DNA of 13,226 bases from Bacteroidota bacterium. GTDB lineage: Bacteria > Bacteroidota > Ignavibacteria > Ignavibacteriales > Ignavibacteriaceae. Positions 1-6,014 of this stretch are shown in pieces. Each line of letters opens with the position of its first letter. The stretch's first letter is position 1. The notes below the pieces were generated by a model. The model saw only the letters and a program-made list of their open reading frames with translations, was not told where the DNA came from and did not search any database. Location of the stretch: assembly GCA_024278655.1 (NCBI GenBank), contig JAJRSV010000227.1:1-13226 (forward strand). The letters run 5' to 3'. The position numbers and the translations under genes are program-made.

Positions 1-2980
1 AGCTTAACAGCTTTGCCAGTTTATCAGTTGCCTTTGCCGGTTGAATGGCGTTGCAGAGCACAACCATATCGACAGGGATTTCCCTGAATTTTCCAATCAG
101 AGTGTCTTCACATCGTACAGCAAGGAATTTATCTTCGGTGCCCGCTTTCCTTTCTACTACTTCGGCTACTTTACCGCGAATAACATTTACACCCTCCTCT
201 AATATTCTGCTATAGAACTCCTCGTAACCTTTTCCGTAAGCGCGCATATCGATGTAAAATTGATATACTTCTGCATTTGTTCTGTCTTTTACAAGATGTG
301 CAAACTTCATTGCGTACATGCAACATACTCTGGAACAGTATTTATGATAGTTGGTATCGCGTGAACCGACACAATGAATAATGGCAACTGCACGCGGCTC
401 ACGTCCATCCTTGAGCAATACTTTTCCGCCGGTCGGTCCGGTTGAACTAAGCATTCTTTCAAACTCAAGTGCACTATAAACATTGTTAAGCTTCCGGTAG
501 CCCAATTGAACCATTTGCGATGCATCGAATAGCTCGTAGCCGGTTGCAACTATAATCTGACCGACATCAACTTCGACAGTTTCATCTTTCATTGCATAGT
601 CAACTGCGCCAACTTCGCAAACCCTTTCACACTCATGGCACTCTACACAAACACCGCAATTAAGGCAGCGCGATGCTTCTCTTACTGCCTGCTCTTCATC
701 AAAGCCAAGCTCCACTTCGTCGAACGATTTGATTCTGCTCTCCGGCTCAAGCTTGGGAACTTCTTCTCTTTCTTTCTTGGGTGTTTCTTTATATGTAGGT
801 GCATAAGGATGAGGTCTGAATGTTTCGCCTCTTAAAACTTTCGACTTAACGATGTGCGTGGTGTAATCCTTAAGCGGCTGATTATTAATGAATTTATCGA
901 TTGATTCGGCAGCCCTTCGTCCCTGTCCCATCGATTCGATAATTGTTGAAGGACCTAATACAAGGTCGCCACCCGAGAATATTTGCGGATGATTTGTTTG
1001 CAGAGTTTCCGGGTTGGCATTAATGGTATTCCATTTTGTCGTTTCCAAATGAATTTCGGATTTTCCGTTGAGTCCCGAAAGTTCGGGCGACTGACTTATT
1101 GCAACTATAACAGTATCAAATTCAAGTTCATGTTCGGTGTTAGGAATAGGTATTGGTCTGCGTCTGCCGGAAGAATCCGGTTCGCCTAATTTCATCTTTA
1201 TACACTTTAGCGATTTCAGTTTTCCGTTTTCACCAATTATTTCAACCGGTGCGGTAAGATACGATATTTGAACACCTTCTTCTTCGGCATCGCGGATTTC
1301 TTCCGGCGAAGCCGGCATTTCAAGTTTTGTTCTGCGGTAAAGGACTGTAACTTTTTTAGCACCGGTTCTTAACGCAGTTCTTGCAGCATCAATTGCAGTG
1401 TTACCGCCGCCGATTACAGCAACACTGTTACCAAGGTTCTGTGATATGCCTACATTTACCTTCCTTAAGAAATCAACTCCTGAAATAACACCTTTCAAAT
1501 CTTCACCCGGAATATTAAGCTTAATACTGCTGTGTGCACCAATAGCAAGGAAAACGGCTTTGTATCCATTGTTAAGAAGTTCTTCCAATGTAAAATCGGA
1601 ACCGAGTTTTGAATTCAGTTTGAACTCAATTCCCATATCTTTGAAATACTGAATCTCCATTGCTAACAACTTTTTAGGCAGGCGGTATTCCGGAATTCCG
1701 ATAGCAAGCATTCCGCCGGGAATTGAATGCTGTTCAAAGATTGTAACTTTGTAACCTTTTAGTCGCAGATCGTGCGCACAGGTTAAACCGGCTGGACCGG
1801 AACCGATTACAGCTACCTTTTCATTACGCTCTTGTTCTATTTCAGGCGGCTCAAATCTTCCGTTATGGTTCATTTCCCAGTCGATTGCAAATCGCTTTAG
1901 CTGTTGAATCGCCAGCGGTTTGTCCACGTGTCCTCTGTTGCATTCGCTTTCGCAGGGATGATAACAAACTCTTCCGCAAACAACGGCGAGCGGATTTCTT
2001 TTATGAATGAGCTGTGCTGCTTCGTGAAATTTTTTCGCGCGAATTAATGCAACATAACCGGCAGCTTCCTGTCTGATTGGGCAAGCTTCAATACAGGGTG
2101 GGCGCTCCTGCCTGTCGATTACATAAGTGTTCGGAACTGCCTGCGGAAATGCTTTATGAATTGCCGTTCTTTCCTGTGTGAATTCATCGAACCAGTTTGG
2201 TACTCTAACCGGACAAACTTTGGTGCATTCTCCGCACGATGTGCATTTATCGTTTACATACCTTGCTTTCTTTTTAATCTTAACTTTAAAGTTTCCAATG
2301 TACCCCTTTACTTCTTCAACCTCGGAGAGCGTGAGCAGTTCAATATTTTTTCGATGACTTACAGAAACCATTTTAGGAGTTAAAATGCAGGCAGCACAGT
2401 CGAGAGTTGGAAATGTTTTATCGAACTTTGCCATTTGCCCGCCGATTGTAGATTCCTTTTCGACGAGATATACTTTGTTGCCCGACTCTGCTATTTCGAG
2501 TGCGGCTTGTATGCCTGCTATTCCACCGCCCACAATTAGTGTGTCAGGATTTATTTTTGCTTCCATAGGTGTAAGCGGTTCCTGAAATACCACACGATGC
2601 ACAGCAGCATTTACCAGTGCTTTTGCTTTGTCGGTTGCTTTGTCTATATCATCGTGCACCCACGCACAGTGCTCACGTATGTTTGCCATCTGAAACAGAA
2701 AGCGGTTCAACCCCGCCCTTTCAACTGCATTCCTGAATGTTAGCTCGTGCATATGCGGCGAACAGGCGGCAACAACTACCCTTGTCAGTCCTTTTTCTTT
2801 TATATCGTCTTCAATCATCTTTTGCCCGGGATCCGAACACATAAACTTATACGATTTTGAGACTGCAACGTTCGGGTCTTTTTTCATCGCTTCGGCTACC
2901 TCATCAACTCTTACATTCTGCGAGATGTTTACTCCACAATGGCAAATGTAAACTCCTATTTTCTCGTGATGATTATTCAT
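1..2980 (-). CDS. hdrA: HdrA-type heterodisulfide reductase subunit A with nested GltD-like NAD(P)H module (partial, runs off left edge)
   Basis: Flavin/iron-sulfur core subunit of a soluble HdrABC complex; 993 codons are visible and the C-terminus is missing. Seen in order: N-terminal HdrA domain with CHCG (residues 13-16), C48 and CSPH (73-76); first half of the HdrA FAD domain (VGGGIAGIQAALEIAESG, 150-167, and LDCAAC, 193-198); ferredoxin motif CTSCGECTKVCP (246-257). Then comes a GltD-type module: CIEACP (296-301), CGRVCYHPCESEC (335-347), FAD site VIGSGPAGL (391-399), NAD(P)H site VIGGGNTAIDAA (522-533), GGDLVLGPSTI (670-680) and a Cys-rich motif CLNCGVCVECHECERVC (772-788). HdrA resumes with IIVATGY (809-815), YCSRVCCMYA (881-890) and YIDMRAYGKGYEEFY (909-923). 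The final FAD segment and C-terminal ferredoxin expected in HdrA lie outside the window. Start 2980 is chosen because GGAGA (2987-2991) sits 6 nt before it; the in-frame ATG at 2986 abuts the Shine-Dalgarno. hdrB ends 31 nt upstream. Family is certain; the physiological electron donors and acceptors are inferred. Confidence 0.93.
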   Translation of the reverse strand, partial: MNNHHEKIGVYICHCGVNISQNVRVDEVAEAMKKDPNVAVSKSYKFMCSDPGQKMIEDDIKEKGLTRVVVAACSPHMHELTFRNAVERAGLNRFLFQMANIREHCAWVHDDIDKATDKAKALVNAAVHRVVFQEPLTPMEAKINPDTLIVGGGIAGIQAALEIAESGNKVYLVEKESTIGGQMAKFDKTFPTLDCAACILTPKMVSVSHRKNIELLTLSEVEEVKGYIGNFKVKIKKKARYVNDKCTSCGECTKVCPVRVPNWFDEFTQERTAIHKAFPQAVPNTYVIDRQERPPCIEACPIRQEAAGYVALIRAKKFHEAAQLIHKRNPLAVVCGRVCYHPCESECNRGHVDKPLAIQQLKRFAIDWEMNHNGRFEPPEIEQERNEKVAVIGSGPAGLTCAHDLRLKGYKVTIFEQHSIPGGMLAIGIPEYRLPKKLLAMEIQYFKDMGIEFKLNSKLGSDFTLEELLNNGYKAVFLAIGAHSSIKLNIPGEDLKGVISGVDFLRKVNVGISQNLGNSVAVIGGGNTAIDAARTALRTGAKKVTVLYRRTKLEMPASPEEIRDAEEEGVQISYLTAPVEIIGENGKLKSLKCIKMKLGEPDSSGRRRPIPIPNTEHELEFDTVIVAISQSPELSGLNGKSEIHLETTKWNTINANPETLQTNHPQIFSGGDLVLGPSTIIESMGQGRRAAESIDKFINNQPLKDYTTHIVKSKVLRGETFRPHPYAPTYKETPKKEREEVPKLEPESRIKSFDEVELGFDEEQAVREASRCLNCGVCVECHECERVCEVGAVDYAMKDETVEVDVGQIIVATGYELFDASQMVQLGYRKLNNVYSALEFERMLSSTGPTGGKVLLKDGREPRAVAIIHCVGSRDTNYHKYCSRVCCMYAMKFAHLVKDRTNAEVYQFYIDMRAYGKGYEEFYSRILEEGVNVIRGKVAEVVERKAGTEDKFLAVRCEDTLIGKFREIPVDMVVLCNAIQPAKATDKLAKLLS

Positions 2981-2986
2981 TTTCAT

Positions 2987-2991
2987 TCTCC
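2987..2991 (-). promoter_or_regulatory. Shine-Dalgarno of hdrA that decides the start
   Basis: On the minus strand GGAGA is followed directly by ATGAAAATG. It touches the first ATG (2986) but is 6 nt from the second (2980), so the second is favoured. Confidence 0.55.
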
Positions 2992-3011
2992 GAAATTCTT
3001 AATCCCTGTTT

Positions 3012-3902
3012 TTATAATGATTCATTAACTAAAGAACCTTTATAAATTTCATCCAACTTTTCACATCGGTAAAAGTTTTTTTCTAATCCCAATTCTTCCT
3101 CTTTAAGTCCGAGTGCAACACCCAAAATTTGTGTGAAGAAGAGAATAGGTATATGGTGATTCGTCCCGAACTTTTTATTTATCTTTTGCTGATATGCTTC
3201 AAGATTCATCTGGCACAGCGGGCAGGTTGTAGCAATGCAATCGGCGCCGTTTTCTTCCGCGCTATCGAGAATTTCCTCCGATAATTTCAAAGCCGCATCC
3301 TCGTAGGTTGTCATCAGCATTCCGCCGCAGCAGCGTAATTTATTCGGAAAGTAAACTTCTTCTGCGCCAATCGTTTCGAACAGGTTCTCCATTGAGCGGG
3401 GATTTTCCCTGTCATCAAATCCCTTATCGGGACGAACAATCTGGCAACCGTAGTAATTTGCGATCTTCAACCCGTTTAAAGGTTTCTTCAAATGTAGTTT
3501 TACAATTTCAAGTCCAATATCATTTATAAGAACATCAAGCGGGTGCCTTACACGCACAGTGCAATTATATTCGAGACCTACTTCTGAGAGACAAGCATTT
3601 ACTTTATCCAGTAACTCTTCGCTGTTCTTAACATACTTGTGGGCTTTGTTAAGTATTGTATAACAGGAACTGCAAGGCGTTACTACATCCAAACCTTCTT
3701 TTTCGGCTATGGCGAGATTGCGTGTTGCGATTGCAAGCGAAGTGGTTCTTTTAATCGACATATAAATTGTTGCACCGCAGCAGTTCCAGTCTTCCAATTC
3801 TTTTAATTCGCAGCCAAGACAGTTCAACACAGATCTGCAGGAAATATCGTATCCTTTATGTACTGAGTGAAGACTGCAACCCGGATAATATGAATATTTC
3901 AT
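3012..3902 (-). CDS. hdrB: HdrB-type heterodisulfide reductase subunit B (CCG-domain protein)
   Basis: 296-residue catalytic-type subunit, the usual size for HdrB. It contains two complete cysteine-rich CCG motifs: C9...C41-C42...C77-x2-C80 and C153...C191-C192...C227-x2-C230, with spacings of 31/34 and 37/34 residues. In characterised HdrB these ten cysteines hold two non-cubane [4Fe-4S] clusters at which CoM-S-S-CoB is reduced. Nothing here indicates methanogen coenzymes, so the substrate in this organism is probably another disulfide, thiol or acyl compound, or the subunit passes electrons to another partner; that is inference. It is soluble, with no signal peptide or membrane segment. It lies 40 nt downstream of hdrC and 31 nt upstream of hdrA in one transcription unit. 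A weak GGAA precedes the ATG. Confidence 0.93.
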   Translation of the reverse strand: MKYSYYPGCSLHSVHKGYDISCRSVLNCLGCELKELEDWNCCGATIYMSIKRTTSLAIATRNLAIAEKEGLDVVTPCSSCYTILNKAHKYVKNSEELLDKVNACLSEVGLEYNCTVRVRHPLDVLINDIGLEIVKLHLKKPLNGLKIANYYGCQIVRPDKGFDDRENPRSMENLFETIGAEEVYFPNKLRCCGGMLMTTYEDAALKLSEEILDSAEENGADCIATTCPLCQMNLEAYQQKINKKFGTNHHIPILFFTQILGVALGLKEEELGLEKNFYRCEKLDEIYKGSLVNESL

Positions 3903-3942
3903 TTTCTTAATTCCGATTATTGTTTCTAAAACTCTTTATTAA

Positions 3943-4599
3943 TTATCCAACCGCTTTATAACCAACTGCTTCTTCCCTGTAAGCACGGGCAGCAATTTCG
4001 AGCGGCATATCAAACTCCTGTGCTTTCTTAATAATTTTTCTGAACCCGTTTATATCTTTAATTTTCGGTGCTGTTAATTCCAGACGTCCTTTTTTCATTA
4101 ATCTTAAGGCAAGTGGCAGGAACGAAAATCCTTTCCATATTCCGGTTTTAATAAAATAGTAAACCATTAATCTCGGTTCATTCAATCGTCCGAATGCATT
4201 CATACTTTTAATGAATGAATCTGATAATGAATGAACCGGAAATTTTTTCGGATAAACTTTTCTGTTCATCGCCATTCGTTTAAGTGTATAGATGATATCT
4301 GTAACCTTAATCGATTGTGGACATCTTGTTTGGCAGGAATAGCAGGAAGCACAAACCCAGATGGTTCTGCTTTTTATAATCGAGTCTATGTCACCCGCTC
4401 TGAAAAGTGCCACTAATTCTCTCGGTGTAATATCCATTAAATAAGAAAGCGGACAGGAACCTGTGCACGTGCCGCATTGGATACAGGCCTTTATTTTGTC
4501 GCCGCCCGGAATAAGATGCACACTGTTTAAAAATGCAGTTCGTAAATCTGCTTCCTTTCTGCTTAACATACCCGGAATTTGAATCTCTGCTATTTTCAT
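3943..4599 (-). CDS. hdrC: HdrC-type heterodisulfide reductase subunit C (2x[4Fe-4S])
   Basis: 218-residue ferredoxin-like electron carrier that connects HdrA to HdrB. Two classical cluster motifs are intact: CIQCGTCTGSCP (39-50) and CASCYSCQTRCP (83-94), each a CxxCxxCxxxCP pattern. The segment after the first motif (SYLMDITPRELVALFRAGD) is the typical HdrC helical linker. The remaining C-terminal ~120 residues are helical and basic and resemble the tail of other HdrC proteins; no transmembrane helix is visible, which argues against a membrane-bound HdrE/DsrM-type partner. AAGGA is spaced about 7 nt before ATG 4599. The gene ends 40 nt before hdrB and starts 22 nt after the di-iron protein gene. 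Confidence 0.92.
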   Translation of the reverse strand: MKIAEIQIPGMLSRKEADLRTAFLNSVHLIPGGDKIKACIQCGTCTGSCPLSYLMDITPRELVALFRAGDIDSIIKSRTIWVCASCYSCQTRCPQSIKVTDIIYTLKRMAMNRKVYPKKFPVHSLSDSFIKSMNAFGRLNEPRLMVYYFIKTGIWKGFSFLPLALRLMKKGRLELTAPKIKDINGFRKIIKKAQEFDMPLEIAARAYREEAVGYKAVG

Positions 4600-4621
4600 G
4601 ATTTGTTCCTTAATTCAAATT

Positions 4622-5146
4622 TTAATGATGTTTTAATATTTCCTTTTTTAATCCCGTTTCGGCTTCCCAGCTTTTTATGTCTTCCTCAAAGTAAGCCGGG
4701 TACTTATCGATTAATTCCAGTTCTGCAGTAAGCATCATCTGATGAGAAAATTCCATATCGGCAAGGAAGCGGAACATTCTGCTGCCTGAAAGATCTTTTG
4801 CAGTTTCGGCACAGTCGAGATAGTATTCTCTCGATCTTCTCTCTTCATCTATTGCAAGCTGCAGCACGTCTTTTATTTCCATCTTCTTACGTGCTCTGCT
4901 TGTTTTTACCTCTTTTGGAAGATGACTGGGCGGAAGCTTAAGTTCGACATCGGGAAACATTTCGTTATATTTTTTTTCAAGGAGCATCTGATGCCGTTTC
5001 TCTTCGTGGTATAAGTTCATAAACCTCTCTTTTAAGATGTCGTTATCAGTCATTGATGCAAGGTCTTTATAAACCTCCTGTGCATCAATCTCGCTTCTTA
5101 TTGCAACTCCCAAAGCTTCGAGTGCTGTTAAATCTTCTGCTATCAT
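4622..5146 (-). CDS. rubrerythrin/ferritin-like di-iron protein
   Basis: 174-residue four-helix-bundle protein of the rubrerythrin/ferritin-like group (COG1633 type). All di-iron ligand motifs of a rubrerythrin-like domain are visible: E19-x6-Y26, E49-x2-H52, E101/E102 in EERRSREYY, and E132-x2-H135. It lacks the C-terminal rubredoxin [Fe(Cys)4] domain of true rubrerythrin: there is one cysteine only (C112). Such proteins reduce peroxide or handle iron; a role in protecting oxygen-sensitive clusters of the Hdr or hydrogenase proteins, or in supplying iron to them, would fit the position but is inference. The gene lies inside the operon, 18 nt after the protease gene and 22 nt before hdrC. A GAAGGG Shine-Dalgarno lies about 5 nt before ATG 5146. 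Confidence 0.85.
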   Translation of the reverse strand: MIAEDLTALEALGVAIRSEIDAQEVYKDLASMTDNDILKERFMNLYHEEKRHQMLLEKKYNEMFPDVELKLPPSHLPKEVKTSRARKKMEIKDVLQLAIDEERRSREYYLDCAETAKDLSGSRMFRFLADMEFSHQMMLTAELELIDKYPAYFEEDIKSWEAETGLKKEILKHH

Positions 5147-5164
5147 TTTAACCCTTCAATTATT

Positions 5165-5671
5165 TTAAGTTTCAGTTAATTCTTTTTTTGTTTCTTTTTG
5201 AATTTTTTCTACTTCGTTACATACTAACTTTAAACACTCATCCACAGCCGTTTCAACGGGCAGCGAAAGATTTTCGTTAAAAGTTTCTACTTCATTTGCT
5301 TCAATTGCAAACACTACGATGTTTTCGGGCATTGGTATTTCCATCTTCCTGCCGAACTCAACTGCGGTAGCAAAGTTCACATCGTGGAATGAAATCATTC
5401 TTACGGAATTTATTATCTGTTTGTAATCAAATTGGTGAATGTAACCCGGCGGGAATTTGTTTGTCTTAATTGCATCAATTACAATTGCGCTATTGAATCC
5501 TGAAAGCAAATCGATAATTCTCAATCCGCCCCAGTTGGTATAGTTTACTTTTACCAAGTCGTTATCTTTGTAAATTTCTTCAAGCTTTTCGGCAATAACT
5601 ATACCTGCGCCGTCATCCCCGAACAGCTTGTTGCCCATACCAAGTATAATTATTGAATCGTTTTCCATCAT
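5165..5671 (-). CDS. hydrogenase maturation endopeptidase (HyaD/HybD/HycI family)
   Basis: Cytoplasmic nickel-dependent protease that trims the C-terminal peptide from the large subunit of a [NiFe] hydrogenase once the metal centre is loaded. The 168-residue length fits the family. Seen: N-terminal LGMGNKLFGDDGAG (10-23), aspartate in VIDA (D66) and histidine in SFHD (H96). D20, D66 and H96 match the three Ni ligands known in HybD (Glu16, Asp62, His93). It is the first gene of the operon leading into hdrCBA, and no hydrogenase subunit is in the window, so the substrate is expected just beyond the left edge or elsewhere. Two ATGs are adjacent; AGGGTG (5673-5678) is only 1 nt from ATG 5671 and 4 nt from ATG 5668, so translation may begin at the second. 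Some members process non-hydrogenase proteins, but the Hdr context favours hydrogenase. Confidence 0.88.
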   Translation of the reverse strand: MMENDSIIILGMGNKLFGDDGAGIVIAEKLEEIYKDNDLVKVNYTNWGGLRIIDLLSGFNSAIVIDAIKTNKFPPGYIHQFDYKQIINSVRMISFHDVNFATAVEFGRKMEIPMPENIVVFAIEANEVETFNENLSLPVETAVDECLKLVCNEVEKIQKETKKELTET

Positions 5672-5696
5672 TCACCCTGTTTATCGTTAAATGATA

Positions 5697-5712
5697 TGCA
5701 AGGTAAATGCCG
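5697..5712 (-). promoter_or_regulatory. predicted sigma-54 (-24/-12) promoter of the protease-hdr operon
   Basis: The minus strand reads CGGCATTTACCTTGCA, against the consensus TGGCAC-N5-TTGCA. The invariant GG (5710-5711) and GC (5698-5699) are separated by exactly 10 nt, as sigma-54 requires. A start point about 12 nt downstream would fall near 5686, leaving a leader of roughly 15 nt that contains the AGGGTG ribosome site. The gene upstream encodes a sigma-54 activator. Confidence 0.65.
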
Positions 5713-5760
5713 TACGAAAATGCTTTAATACGAAATGAAAACAGGGTCGGTTTGTTCGTT

Positions 5761-5802
5761 GCTATCGGATATCCGTTAATTGCTGTCGGTTAACCGTTAG
5801 TT
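5761..5802. repeat. two contiguous 21-bp repeats, each with a perfect 10-bp palindrome; candidate activator-binding sites
   Basis: Copies at 5761-5781 and 5782-5802 match at 17 of 21 positions. Each contains a perfect dyad: CGGATATCCG (5766-5775) and CGGTTAACCG (5787-5796), with centres 21 bp apart, two helical turns. Two of the four differences are the paired changes A/T and T/A within the dyad, so symmetry is kept. A degenerate third unit may precede them (GTCGGTTTGTTCGTT from 5746). They lie about 55-85 bp upstream of the -24 element, a usual place for enhancer sites of sigma-54 activators. They could alternatively be a decayed intergenic repeat. Confidence 0.55.
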
Positions 5803-5850
5803 GTTAAATATCAATTAGTAACTTATAATTAATATCCTCTTACGATTTGG

Positions 5851-5976
5851 CAGAAAACAACAAATAACAAATCCCAAAATTCAAATAATATTCAAATTCA
5901 AAATATCAATGTTCAAAAACAGTTTGGAATTTAGTAATTGAGATTTGAAATTTATTTGGAATTTGTTTTTTGAAAC
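5851..5976. repeat. AT-rich imperfect inverted repeat built from CAAAT/ATTTG words
   Basis: The left half (about 5854-5918) is rich in CAAAT/TTCAAA words; the right half (about 5923-5976) carries their complements (TTTGGAATTT, ATTTGAAATTT, TTTGGAATTTG). The best-matched arms are 5866-5878 and 5955-5967, 12 of 13 complementary. The transcript could fold into a long interrupted hairpin. It lies 38 nt after the end of the activator gene and upstream of the operon promoter. It contains no coding frame and could be a small dispersed element or a transcript-end structure. Confidence 0.45.
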
Positions 5977-6014
5977 TTGTCTTTTCCGGTTTATCCGGGT
6001 TAGGAATGATAGGT

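Larger units (their letters stand above)
5672..6014. other. 343-nt intergenic control region of the hdr operon
   Basis: It separates two genes on the same strand. It contains, from the operon outward, the ribosome site, the predicted sigma-54 promoter, the paired palindromes and the AT-rich inverted repeat. No small gene with a convincing start and ribosome site was seen, nor a GC-rich hairpin with a T-run. Confidence 0.6.

Noticed and set aside
635..2585. Plus-strand open frames across the hdrA region
   Set aside because: The minus-strand hdrA frame is open throughout and matches family motifs along its whole length, so these are shadows.
2100..2980. The possibility that the HdrA-GltD chain is two genes or a frameshift artefact
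   Set aside because: One frame is uninterrupted from 2980 to the left edge, with HdrA motifs on both sides of the GltD module and no internal stop.
5740..5802. CRISPR-like array from the short tandem repeats
   Set aside because: Units are contiguous without spacers, and there are only two good copies and no cas genes.
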